From contig CAVYZU010000013.1 of assembly GCA_963772965.1 (NCBI GenBank), positions 248,001 to 312,000 of the forward strand: 64,000 nt of DNA, in the 5' to 3' direction. The notes under the pieces are model-generated. The model saw only the letters and a program-made list of their open reading frames with translations, searched no databases and was not told the DNA's origin. This DNA comes from AP-15 sp963772965 (lineage in GTDB: Bacteria > Pseudomonadota > Alphaproteobacteria > ATCC43930 > CGMCC-115725). Below are positions 43,435 through 52,338 of the stretch, in pieces (within the stretch, counting starts at the first letter, position 1; every line of letters starts with the position of its first letter). Made by a program: the position numbers and the translations under genes.

Positions 43435-44307
43435 ACGCTCAATGCCTTTACCGAGCATCGGGTTCCGCGTGATCGCGGAAGTGTTTACGTCCGCGACTTT
43501 GCAGGAAGCGCCCCACCGTTCCTCTTGCTGCACGGATTCCCGGACAACTCCCACATTTATGACGATCTTGTTCCGCATCTCGTGTCGGCCGGACGCCGGG
43601 CGGTCACGATCGACTTCCTAGGCTTCGGCTCGTCCGACAAGCCGGAGGGCGCCCAGTATAGCTTTCCGCAGCAGCTCGACGATGTGCAGGCGGTCGTCGG
43701 AGCCCTGGGGCTTGAGAAAGTAATCGCGGTCGGTCACGACGCGGGCGGCCCCGCGGCGGTGAACTTCGCCCTAAAACATCCTGAGCGCGCAGCTGCGGTG
43801 GTCTTGATGAATGCGTTCTATGGCGAAGCTCCTGGGCTGCTTGTGCCGGAAGTAATCGAACTATTCTCCTACAAGCCGTTGAAGGCTTTGGCGCGTCACT
43901 TCCTGACCAGTCCGCAGCAGTTCGCTTGGCTGCTCGAGTTTCAGCGCGAGCTAATGCTGGGTGACGCCGCCCCGACGCACAAGGCGCGCTACCGCGAGTT
44001 GCTCGGTCCACTCATCGACAACAACTTCCGTCAGCAGCCGAGTGCTGCTCCTGCCTTTGCGCAGATGACTTCTCAGCTAACAGACGAGATCGCCGCCAAT
44101 ACCGCGCGTCTCGTCGAACTGCGCCGTTCGACCACCCCCTTCGTGCTCATATGGGGCAAGAACGATCCCTACCTGCACGTCTCGGCCGCCGAGTTCCTTC
44201 GGTTTCAGGTTCGGAACGGCGCCCTTCATGCGCTCGAAGCAGGACATTGGCCGCAGATCGACGCCGCCGAGGAAGTGGCTCGCATCATGCTCGCGGAACG
44301 CCGCTAG
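43435..44307 (+). CDS. Alpha/beta hydrolase with Asp nucleophile (epoxide hydrolase/haloalkane dehalogenase-like); start codon unclear
   Basis: About 290 residues. HGFPDNSHIYDDLVPHL oxyanion region, FLGFGSSDKP, nucleophile elbow VGHDAGGPAAV with Asp, and catalytic His in AGHWPQID. The coding sequence clearly extends upstream (LNAFTEHRVPRDRG, VYVRDFAGSAPPFLLLHG) to about 43435, but no ATG, GTG or TTG is in frame there; ACG occupies the likely start position. TTG 43525 would cut off the first strand. A substituted start codon (ATG to ACG, true or base-call error) is likely. Confidence 0.8.
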   Translation, partial: TLNAFTEHRVPRDRGSVYVRDFAGSAPPFLLLHGFPDNSHIYDDLVPHLVSAGRRAVTIDFLGFGSSDKPEGAQYSFPQQLDDVQAVVGALGLEKVIAVGHDAGGPAAVNFALKHPERAAAVVLMNAFYGEAPGLLVPEVIELFSYKPLKALARHFLTSPQQFAWLLEFQRELMLGDAAPTHKARYRELLGPLIDNNFRQQPSAAPAFAQMTSQLTDEIAANTARLVELRRSTTPFVLIWGKNDPYLHVSAAEFLRFQVRNGALHALEAGHWPQIDAAEEVARIMLAERR

Positions 44308-44499
44308 CGGCGCTTGGCTTGATCTAGGGTGCCCTGGCCAGGCCCCGCGGGTCGGGCTAGTTCAAAACTTGGCGCTTTTACAAGCGGCGCCGATTTGACA
44401 TGCCTGGCGCGCGAAAATAGAGTGGGGAGAGTCGCGTCCGGCAGGGTCGCCGAAAAAGCAAACAGGCCGCAAAGCGGCCGCAGTGAACAGGAGAAGGAA

Positions 44500-45842
44500 A
44501 TGTCGCAACAGGCCATTGCTGCGTCTGTTCCCTGGTATCGTACGCTAAACCGCGAGCAATGGCGGGTCCTCGTCGCCTCGAACCTCGCTTGGCTGTTCGA
44601 CGGGTTCGAAATCCAAGCATTGTTCCTGACCGTTGGCTTCGCGCTGCATCAGCTGCTGGTTCCGGCGGATCTACACGCCCTTCCGCGCTACGCCGGCTAT
44701 GTTCTGGCGACCACCGTGTTCGGGTGGGCGACGGGTGGCGTTATCGGCGGCATTGTCGCCGATTACATCGGCCGCAAGCGCACAATGATGCTGGCGATCC
44801 TCGCCTATTCCTTGACGACCGGGCTGAGCGCCATCGCTTGGAATTGGCAGTCATTTGCGATCTTGCGGTTTCTGGTCGGCGTCGGGATCGGCTCCGAATG
44901 GGCGACCGGCGCCTCGATCGTTTCCGAATTGTGGCCCGACCATGCCCGCGGTAAGGGCGGCGGCTTGTTGCAGTCGGGCGCCGGGATCGGCAGCTTTATC
45001 GCTGCAGCCGTGTGGCTTGTCATCGGCGGGTTGGGCCCTCATTCCTGGCGGCTGATGTACCTGGTCGGGATCCTGCCGGCATTGTTGGTGCTGTGGATTT
45101 GGCGCGGCATGCCGGAATCGGCGCGCTGGGAAGAGGCTGACCAACGCCGCCGCGCAGCGCGCGATATGCACCGCAGCGGGGCCGTGCTCGACGGCGAAGC
45201 CGCGGCGCTGACGCGCTTTACGGTCACCGACATGTTCCTCGACCGTTCTGTCCGCGGGCGGCTGATCGCCGCGTTTTTGATGATGTTCTCGGTGACGTTC
45301 GGCTTCTGGGGGGTCGCCACTTTCATCCCGACCTATGTCGGCACGGTTGCCGCCAAGGCGGGAATGTCGGCGGCATACTACTCGGCGATTGCCGGGCTGG
45401 TCGGCACCGCCGCATCGATCTTCGGCTTTGTCGGCCTTGGGTTTCTCGCCGACGGGATCGGCCGCAAGCCTCGACGACAATGCTGTGGTATGCGATGTGC
45501 CTGGTTCTGACCCCGGTCGTCTATATGTGGGCCCAAGGGATGACCGCATTGCTGGTTGCCGTTACGGTGTTCGGCTTTTTCACCGGCGGGATCTGGTCAT
45601 GGGCGCCGATCTGGCTCCCCGAGCTGTTCCCGACCCGGATGCGCGGCACCGCTGTCGCCTTTTGCTTCAACGCGCCGCGCTGGATCTCGTGCATCGGCCC
45701 GCTGATCGCCGGCACCCTGATCGTCAGCCTCGGCGGCTATGGCCCAGCGGCGACGATCGTCGGCCTGTTCTTCTTGATTGGCGTCATCACCGCGCCGTTC
45801 CTGCCCGAAACCCGCGGCCGGCCGCTTCCCCATACCGTGTGA
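44500..45842 (+). pseudogene. MFS transporter (metabolite:H+ symporter-like), one frameshift
   Basis: Twelve-helix major facilitator permease. ATG 44500 (MSQQAIAASVPWYRTLNREQWRVL) follows GGAGAAGG. The loop 2-3 motif DYIGRKRTMM and the second-half GFLADGIGRKP are present. Immediately after RKP the frame breaks at about 45470 (one base missing in AAGCCTCGACG) and continues as TTMLWYAMCLVLTPVVYMWAQG to a normal C-terminus LPETRGRPLPHTV. Restored length is about 447. Substrate probably an organic acid or sugar. Confidence 0.87.
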
Positions 45843-45857
45843 GAACAAGACCGCGGA

Positions 45858-46349
45858 TTACGGCGCCGGCAGGGTCCGTACCATGACCGTGCCGGCGAGG
45901 AAATCGTGCAAGGTGCGCTTGCGGCGGTTGAACAGTGCGACGAGCAGGATTAGCGAACAGGTCATGCCGATCGTGATGTAGAATAGCGCGGTCTGGATCA
46001 ACGCCTGCAAAAAGCTCGGCCGCTCCCCGCTCACCGACCGCAATTCGAGATCAAAGCAGCGCATGCCAAAGGTCGCCGACCGCGAGCCGCTCAGCAACAG
46101 CGTATGATAAGCGAGCGGGATCAGCCCAAAGAGAAACCACAGCAGCGGCCCCAGCAGCCCAAAGCTCAACAGCCACAGTACCGCGAACACGATCCAAGCG
46201 ACGATCGCGATGACGCCAATGCACAACAGGTCAACCAGGTACGCCATGACGCGGCGCCACAGCACGCCCTCGTAAAGCTCGGGAAAGGCGGCCGGGTCGG
46301 GAATGGCGAAACGGTCGGCGGCCCAAGGAAAGTCGTATCCAGCAGTCAC
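45858..46349 (-). CDS. RDD family membrane protein
   Basis: 163 residues. The RDD domain contains GVLWRRVMAYLVDLLCIGVI (Arg and Asp residues of the motif), then two long hydrophobic stretches, ATFGMRCFDLELRS and a final helix with LFNRRKRTLHDFLAGTVMV (quoted in part). Function of RDD proteins is mostly unknown; some transport small ions. Confidence 0.87.
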   Translation of the reverse strand: MTAGYDFPWAADRFAIPDPAAFPELYEGVLWRRVMAYLVDLLCIGVIAIVAWIVFAVLWLLSFGLLGPLLWFLFGLIPLAYHTLLLSGSRSATFGMRCFDLELRSVSGERPSFLQALIQTALFYITIGMTCSLILLVALFNRRKRTLHDFLAGTVMVRTLPAP

Positions 46350-46475
46350 GGCGAGCCCCAGATTGCGGGTTAACGCCGAGCATGTGGGGACGCCGAAGGC
46401 CGCAGCAAGCGGGTGGTCTCGCCGCCGCGTAATAGATTACGCTTGACCTCCACCACTCTAACGAACGGAGAACCG

Positions 46476-46763
46476 ATGCCTGCTTACATCATCGCTGACG
46501 TCAAGGTGACTAATCCCGCCGGCTACGAGCCCTATCGCCCGCTGGCCGCCGCCAGCATCGCCCGCTTTGGCGGGCGTTTTCTGGTCCGCGGCGGCAAGGC
46601 CGAGTTGCTCGAAGGCGCTGGCGAGCCGGAGCGGAGCGTCGTGATCGAGTTCCCCGATGCCGATACCGCGCGCCGCTGGTACCACTCCGAGGAATATCAG
46701 CAGGCGCTAAAAATCCGGCAGGCCAATTCGACCGGCCGGCTGATCCTGGTCGAGGGCGCTTAA
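46476..46763 (+). CDS. DUF1330 domain protein
   Basis: 95 residues from ATG 46476 (MPAYIIADVKVTNPAGYEPY). RFGGRFLVRGGKAELLEG, VVIEFPDADTARRWYHSEEYQ and RLILVEG are the DUF1330 (dimeric alpha-beta barrel) pattern. GGAG lies before the start. Biochemical role unknown. Confidence 0.9.
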   Translation: MPAYIIADVKVTNPAGYEPYRPLAAASIARFGGRFLVRGGKAELLEGAGEPERSVVIEFPDADTARRWYHSEEYQQALKIRQANSTGRLILVEGA

Positions 46764-46810
46764 GCTTTTAGAGCGCGCATGGGAGTCCGTCCGGGGGACG
46801 TTCCGCCCGC

Positions 46811-48055
46811 CTATTCAAGATCGCCGCCGGCTTCCGAGAGAAGGAGGCGGGTCGGATAGCCCGCTTGGTTGAGCGCGCTGATCAATAATTCGACATGGCG
46901 CCGGTTCTGGGTTTCGACGACGACGTCGAGTTCGGCGCGCTTGACCGAAGTGTCGTGAAACAGCCGCTGATGATGAACCTCGACAATGTTGCCGGCGTGC
47001 TTGCCGATGATCCCCGATACCCGCGACAATGCCCCGGGCACATCGGGCAATTCGGCGCGCAGGCGTACCAGCCGTCCTTCGCGCACCAGCCCGCGCATTA
47101 GGATCGAGGCGAGCAGCCGGCCGTCGATATTGCCGCCGCTGACGACAATCGCGACCCGCTTCCCGGCAAAGCGCTCGGATGCAGCGAGCACCGCGGCAAT
47201 CCCGCTGGCGCCGGCACCCTCGACAATCAGCCGCTGCTTTTCGAGAAGGATTTCGACGGCATCCTCGATTGTCGCCTCGTCGACCAGCAGGATATCGGAG
47301 ACCAGTGCCTCGACAATGCGGCGGGTCAGCCGCCCCGGTTGCTTGACCGCAATGCCCTCGGCCAATGTCATTAGCTCGGCCGGCGGACCCGGGTCCTCGC
47401 CGCGCATCAGCCGGTACATCGATGGGTAAAGCGCCGCTTGCACGCCGATGATTTCGATATCGGGTGCCAGCGCTTTGGCCGCGACCGCGATGCCGGAGAT
47501 CAGCCCGCCGCCGCCAATCGGCACCACGATCACGTCGAGGTCATGAAGATCGGCGAGTAATTCGAGTGCAATCGTCCCTTGTCCGGCGATGACGGCCGGA
47601 TCGTCATAAGGATGGACAAAGCTGAGGCCCCGCTCGCGGCTGAGAGTGTGCGCGGCTTCGCCCGCCGCGATGAGGCCTTCGCCCTTCAGCAAGACGGTGG
47701 CGCCAAACGCCTCGGTGTGGTCGATTTTGGTGAAGGGCGTGCCTTCCGGCATCACGATCGTCGCCGGGATGCCGAGGCGCTCGGCATGATAGGCGACCCC
47801 TTGAGCGTGGTTCCCGGCCGACATCGCGACGACCCCGGCACGGCGCTGCTCGGGGGTCAGGGTCAGCAGCTTGTTCAATGCGCCCCGCTCTTTGAATGAG
47901 CCGGTGCGATGCAGGGTTTCGAGCTTCAAATAGATCTCGGCGCCGGCCAGTTCGGACAGTGCCGGGGCGGCCACGGTCGGCGTTCGCGCGACCGCACCCG
48001 CAATTGCGGCCGCAGCTTTGCGACTATCGGCGATCGTGACCGGCAAATCATTCAT
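46811..48055 (-). CDS. ilvA: Threonine ammonia-lyase (threonine dehydratase) with C-terminal ACT domain
   Basis: 414 residues. PLP-binding Lys55 in TGSFKERGALNKL, AGNHAQGVAYHAERLG, the phosphate loop IGGGGLISGIAVAAK and VSGGNIDGR are intact. The short C-terminal ACT-like domain (from about residue 330, LRAELPDVPGALSRVSGIIG) is that of catabolic-type or single-ACT enzymes. Converts threonine to 2-oxobutanoate, first step toward isoleucine. Whether it is biosynthetic or catabolic is not settled; the symbol is tentative. Confidence 0.92.
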   Translation of the reverse strand: MNDLPVTIADSRKAAAAIAGAVARTPTVAAPALSELAGAEIYLKLETLHRTGSFKERGALNKLLTLTPEQRRAGVVAMSAGNHAQGVAYHAERLGIPATIVMPEGTPFTKIDHTEAFGATVLLKGEGLIAAGEAAHTLSRERGLSFVHPYDDPAVIAGQGTIALELLADLHDLDVIVVPIGGGGLISGIAVAAKALAPDIEIIGVQAALYPSMYRLMRGEDPGPPAELMTLAEGIAVKQPGRLTRRIVEALVSDILLVDEATIEDAVEILLEKQRLIVEGAGASGIAAVLAASERFAGKRVAIVVSGGNIDGRLLASILMRGLVREGRLVRLRAELPDVPGALSRVSGIIGKHAGNIVEVHHQRLFHDTSVKRAELDVVVETQNRRHVELLISALNQAGYPTRLLLSEAGGDLE

Positions 48056-48095
48056 TTGGCAGGGACCAGATCGAGAGATGCCGATAGCCGGAATG

Positions 48096-48328
48096 TCATA
48101 GCAGCCCGATGAACTCGGTCACCGTAAGCCCCGCCTGAGCAATTATGCTTCGAAGCGTGCCTCGCTTCAGATCGCTTGCACCATGAAGTGGCACGGTAAC
48201 CTTGCGGGTGGGATCGGTCGAGTGAACGAGCCGGCAATGACTGCCGGAGGTTCGCGAAATCGCGAAACCGGCTCGCTCCAGCGCTCGGATAACGACCGCC
48301 GCCTGATCACGGGCAGTCGATCGGTCAT
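48096..48328 (-). pseudogene. hicA: HicA-type mRNA interferase with a frameshift after residue 8
   Basis: Starts ATG 48328 (MTDRLPVI), overlapping the hicB stop as ATGA. One base appears missing near 48301 (GATCAGGCGG), after which VVIRALERAGFAISRTSGSHCRLVH, VTVPLHGASDLKRGTLRSIIAQAGLTVTEF continues in another frame. The catalytic His is in SGSHCR. The restored protein of about 77 residues is a normal HicA. As given, the toxin is broken while its antitoxin is intact, which is either an error or a tolerated loss. Confidence 0.85.
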
Positions 48329-48561
48329 GCCGGCAGCGTGACGGTAACCTCGCGGATGCGTGGCGGATCGGCATTCGGGATCGGTTCGCCACGGGCAGCA
48401 CAGTCCTCAAGTACCAGGCGTATGGCGTCCTCCGCCATCGCCAGCGCCTCGGTTTCGTCTTTGCCGTAAGTAACGATCTCGGGTAGCGACGGCACGCGAA
48501 CAGTGAAGCCGCCCTCTTCTTCGGCTTCGAGCACGACCACGAATTTCTGTGTCCGATGCAC
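48325..48561 (-). CDS. hicB: HicB-type antitoxin
   Basis: 78 residues from GTG 48561 (VHRTQKFVVVLEAEEEGGFTVRVPSLPEIVTYG), with AAAGGA upstream; a TTG at 48576 would overlap that ribosome binding site. The partial RNase H-like HicB fold is recognisable by EEEGGFTVRVPSLPEIVTYGKDETEAL (first part). No C-terminal ribbon-helix-helix extension is visible. Coupled to hicA; the antitoxin precedes the toxin here, reversed from the usual HicAB order. Confidence 0.83.
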   Translation of the reverse strand: MHRTQKFVVVLEAEEEGGFTVRVPSLPEIVTYGKDETEALAMAEDAIRLVLEDCAARGEPIPNADPPRIREVTVTLPA

Positions 48562-48621
48562 GGCATTCCTTTCCAAGCAGCTCTCATACCCGTTGCTTTA
48601 TGCCAATTCGCGCGATCTGGG

Positions 48622-51024
48622 TCATTCTCGAGTTAAGTCTGCCGGAACCAGATCCAATGTCGAAGCGACCGGCGCGCGACCAGGGACGAGCAGGCCAAAG
48701 TCGCGCCAGCGGCGGAGCAAATCGGTATAGTGGCCCGAGAGCGGATTGCCAGACTGGCCGGGGGTGACGATCATGTGCGAATCCTCGGGTGCGGCGAGAT
48801 CGGTAATGATGCGCAGGCCAGCCCCGAATGTCTGTTCGAAGGGATGCTGGTCGTTGCGAATGAGGCTCGGCGCATGATCCACGGTGTCTGCCGCACCCCC
48901 GGTCGAGATTGACGGCGAGAACCAGTCGCGCAAGATCGGGACGCGGCTGAACACCGGGTTAGTAAAGACCGCCGCATGCGCCTGGCCCCAGCGCCATTCC
49001 GCCATGTTGTCGCCGTAGGCTTGGCGGAGTTCGACAAGTGCTGCCGCTAAAGATTCCGCAAGGCGGTCGGCGCAATTTTGCGTGCCGGGACGCTTCGGGT
49101 CGTCGCACCAATCCGGCCGCTCGGTCAGCACCGCCTCCATCACAACGGGTTTGAGATCCCAATATCCCGTAATCGCAGTGCCAAAGCGGCCGAACAGCAC
49201 GGCGCGGCTGAATTGCCGCAACCACGCCGTAAACAGCAGCGGCGCCGCCTTGTCGCGGTCCATGCGGAAATCCCACTTGCGCAGTAAATCGAGCGCCTGT
49301 CGCGAGGGGGCGTCTGCCGGAGAAATCTGGGTCATTAGCGGCACCAACCGCTTCGCCTCCAAGGACAGAGTATCGGCCTGGATCGCGGCACTTGTCGCCG
49401 GTGTCTGCACCGTTGTCGCATCGAGCAGAGTGTTGATCCGCTCGGCGCGGTCGGGCCAATCCCAATCGCGGCTGATAAAATAGGGATAGCTGTCGGGCAC
49501 GATCTTGTTGTTAGCGCTGACAAATCGCCCCGAGGGCGGGTTCGTGGCGGCGGGCAGAGCCTCGAATGGAATAAAGCCAACCCAATCATAGTCGCCGGTC
49601 CAGCCCGGCGCCGGCATCCAGCCATCGCCCTGTTTGCGGATCGGCACCAGCCCCGGCGCCATAAAGCCGATCGTGCCGCTGTCATCGGCGTAGACGATGT
49701 TCTGAATGGGACCGATGAAGTTGCGCCAGGCCTCGCGGAAGCTCGGCCAGTCCTTGGCGCGATTGGCTTCCCACACCGCCTGAGCGCTGCGATCCTGCGG
49801 CTGCAGAAAGGTTGCCGACAATGCCAGTACATAGCCAGGATCAGCGGTGCCAGCGGGCAATGCGTCGGACAGGACCGGGCCGTGCCGGGTGGCGCGGACG
49901 AGCATGTCGACCGGCGCCCTGCCTTTCACCAGGATCTTTTCGTGCCTGGTGAGAAAAGGAGCGCTGCCGCCCGGGCTGACATAGCGGGCCGGGTCTTTTG
50001 CATCGACTTTTTCAATGAACAGATCCTCGACATCGGCGGTCGTCGTCGTGAAACCCCAAGCGATGTGGCCGTTATGGCCGATCATGACGAGCGGGACGCC
50101 GGCGGCAGTGGCCCCGGCAATAACGTCGGAGGGGGTTTTCAGCCGCGCCAAGTACCACGGGCCGGGCGCCCCGAAATCGAGATGCGGGTCGTTGGCAAGA
50201 AGCGGCTTGCCGCTGGCGCTGTGTTTGCCGTCAACGACCCAATTGTTCGAGGTGTAGCGCGGTCCGACTACGCTAGGCAGTGCATCCAACAACGCGCCAA
50301 GCGCGAGCCGGTCATAGATCGGCAGCAGCGCCGCCAGGGTTATCGGCGCGTCTTTCGGATATCCGGGATAGAGGAAGGCGAGGTCGGCGGGCGCCATCGA
50401 CCGCGCCATGTCGGCGCGCTGCAACTCGCCGCGGTAATTACCGCTGATCTGCAATGCCATCAGCTTGCCCCAAGCGAGGCTGTCGGCTTCACGCCACGGT
50501 TCGGGAGAGAAGCGCAACAGCTGGAACTCCGGCGGCAGCGCGCCCCGGCGTGATGACAGAAACGCGTTCACCCCGGCCGCGTAGGCGATTAGCGCGCGAT
50601 TGAGTTCCACCGATAATGACGGGATTTCGTCTTGGGCCGCACGATAGAGCCCGAGGACACTCATCTGCCGGTCGATCGGCAACGCCGCGCTGCCAAAGAT
50701 CTCGGCCAGCCGTCCCGAGGCATAACGGCGCATCAGCTCCATCTGAAACAGCCGGTCTTGCGCATGCACGAAACCGAGACCGAACGCGGCGTCCTCGTCG
50801 CTTTGCGCAATGATCGTCGGCACGCCGTCGGCGTCGCGCTCGATGCGGATCGTTGCCTTCGGCCCGGTCACGACGATGCGCCCGCTCGTCTGCGGCAATG
50901 ACGAGCGCAGGTAAAGGTAGAGGCCACCGGCTGCGATCAGCGCCAGCGCGGCAACGCCGACGAGTATCCTGAACCCAACCCGACCTCTCCCCCGCGCAGG
51001 GCGTGAACGGGGGGACAGCCGCAT
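48622..51024 (-). CDS. Penicillin acylase family (Ntn hydrolase) protein
   Basis: 800 residues. A membrane-anchor or signal helix at about 18-40 (FRILVGVAALALIAAGGLYLYL) implies export. The alpha-chain start KATIRIERDADGVPTIIAQS, FGLGFVHAQDRLFQMELMRR and the beta-chain N-terminal nucleophile Ser259 in RYTSNNWVVDGKHS are typical; HNGHIAWGFT follows. Autocleavage before Ser259 is expected. It may hydrolyse beta-lactam side chains, acyl-homoserine lactones or other amides. Its ATG overlaps the stop of the upstream CoA transferase. Confidence 0.93.
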   Translation of the reverse strand: MRLSPRSRPARGRGRVGFRILVGVAALALIAAGGLYLYLRSSLPQTSGRIVVTGPKATIRIERDADGVPTIIAQSDEDAAFGLGFVHAQDRLFQMELMRRYASGRLAEIFGSAALPIDRQMSVLGLYRAAQDEIPSLSVELNRALIAYAAGVNAFLSSRRGALPPEFQLLRFSPEPWREADSLAWGKLMALQISGNYRGELQRADMARSMAPADLAFLYPGYPKDAPITLAALLPIYDRLALGALLDALPSVVGPRYTSNNWVVDGKHSASGKPLLANDPHLDFGAPGPWYLARLKTPSDVIAGATAAGVPLVMIGHNGHIAWGFTTTTADVEDLFIEKVDAKDPARYVSPGGSAPFLTRHEKILVKGRAPVDMLVRATRHGPVLSDALPAGTADPGYVLALSATFLQPQDRSAQAVWEANRAKDWPSFREAWRNFIGPIQNIVYADDSGTIGFMAPGLVPIRKQGDGWMPAPGWTGDYDWVGFIPFEALPAATNPPSGRFVSANNKIVPDSYPYFISRDWDWPDRAERINTLLDATTVQTPATSAAIQADTLSLEAKRLVPLMTQISPADAPSRQALDLLRKWDFRMDRDKAAPLLFTAWLRQFSRAVLFGRFGTAITGYWDLKPVVMEAVLTERPDWCDDPKRPGTQNCADRLAESLAAALVELRQAYGDNMAEWRWGQAHAAVFTNPVFSRVPILRDWFSPSISTGGAADTVDHAPSLIRNDQHPFEQTFGAGLRIITDLAAPEDSHMIVTPGQSGNPLSGHYTDLLRRWRDFGLLVPGRAPVASTLDLVPADLTRE

Positions 51025-52176
51025 CAGAGACCCAGATCGCGAAGGATCCGCTCGCGGTCGGCGTCGAGGTCGGGTGCCGGCGCGCGGGTCGGCGGGTCGG
51101 GAAAGGCGGACAATTTCATCGGATTGCCGGCGAGCTGCAATGCACCCATCGTCGGGTCGTCAACCGCGACCAGCATGTTGCGCGCCTCGGTCTGCGGGTG
51201 GGCGAGCGCCTGGGCGATATTGTTGACCGGGCCGCACGGCACCCCCGCCGCTTCGAGCACCGCGATCCAGTGATCGGTGCCGGCCCCCCGCAACACACCC
51301 TCGATTTCCGCCTTCAGTCCTTCCTGGTGCTGATTGCGCAGCGGGTTGGTTTTGAACAGCGGGTTTTCCGCGAGATCGGCGCGGCCCAGGGCTTGGGCGA
51401 GCTTGACAAACAACCCGTCATTGCCGGCCGCGATGATGATGTTGCCGTCGGCGGTGGCGAACGCCTCGAATGGCGTGATCGAGGGGTGGCGCGCGCCCAT
51501 CGGCCCCGGGATTTCGCCAGTCGAGGTGTAGCGCACGATCGCGTTTTCGAGTAGCGCTAGCTGGCAGTCGAATAGGGAGACATCGACCTTGGTCGCCTCG
51601 CCGGTGCGCTCGCGATGCAGCAACGCTGCGTTCAGCGCGATCGCGCTGAACAGCCCGCCGCCGAGGTCGCCGATCGAGGTCCCGACCCGAGTCAATGGCA
51701 TGCCCGGATGCCCCGTGATGCTCATCACCCCGCCCAAGCCTTGCACGACCATGTCATAGGCTGGGTAGTGCGAGTAAGGGCCGGTGTGGCCAAAGCCCGA
51801 AGCGGCGGCGTAGACGAGGCGCGGATAGCGCGGGTGCAAAGTCTCCCATCCATAGCCCAGCTTTTCCATCGTGCCGGGGCGAAAATTCTCGACGAGAGCG
51901 TCGGCTTTATCCAACAGGCGCTCGAAAACGTTGCGGCCCTCGGGCGATTTTAGGTCGAGCGAGATCGAACTCCTTGCCGCGGTTGACCGAAGAGAAATAG
52001 GCCGATTTGCCGTTGCGGAACGGGCCGTATTCCCGCGCATCGTCGCCTTGGCCAGGCGGCTCGACCTTGATCACGCGGGCGCCGAGTTCGGCCATCAACA
52101 AGGTACAATAGGGACCCGCCAGGATGCGGGAGAGGTCAACGATGATGATGCCGGAGAGCGGCCCCAGTTGCGCCAT
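51024..52176 (-). pseudogene. CaiB/BaiF family CoA transferase, one frameshift
   Basis: Starts ATG 52176 (MAQLGPLSGIIIVDLSRILAGPYCTLLM) after AAAGGAAC. The frame breaks at 51968-51969 (extra T in AAGGAGTTCGATC) just after NRGKE and resumes as SISLDLKSPEGRNVFERLL. The remaining RLVYAAASGFGHTGPYSHYPAYD, GDLGGGLFSAIALNAALLHRERTG and C-terminus are intact, about 384 residues restored. It contains the catalytic Asp position in YPAYDMVVQG. Stop overlaps the penicillin acylase start by one base. Probably a sequencing error. Confidence 0.88.
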
Positions 52177-52338
52177 GTCCGATGTTCCTTTCGCGGCGAG
52201 GCTCGCGGTCAATAGCGCAGAGCGGCCCGCGACCGCAACCAACGCCCACAGAATAGGTTATCTGTCTCGAATTAAGGTCTTGTTTGGGTCGCAATTGGCT
52301 GGCATCGGTTTTGGGCTAAGTCCCAGGAGGCCCCACGG

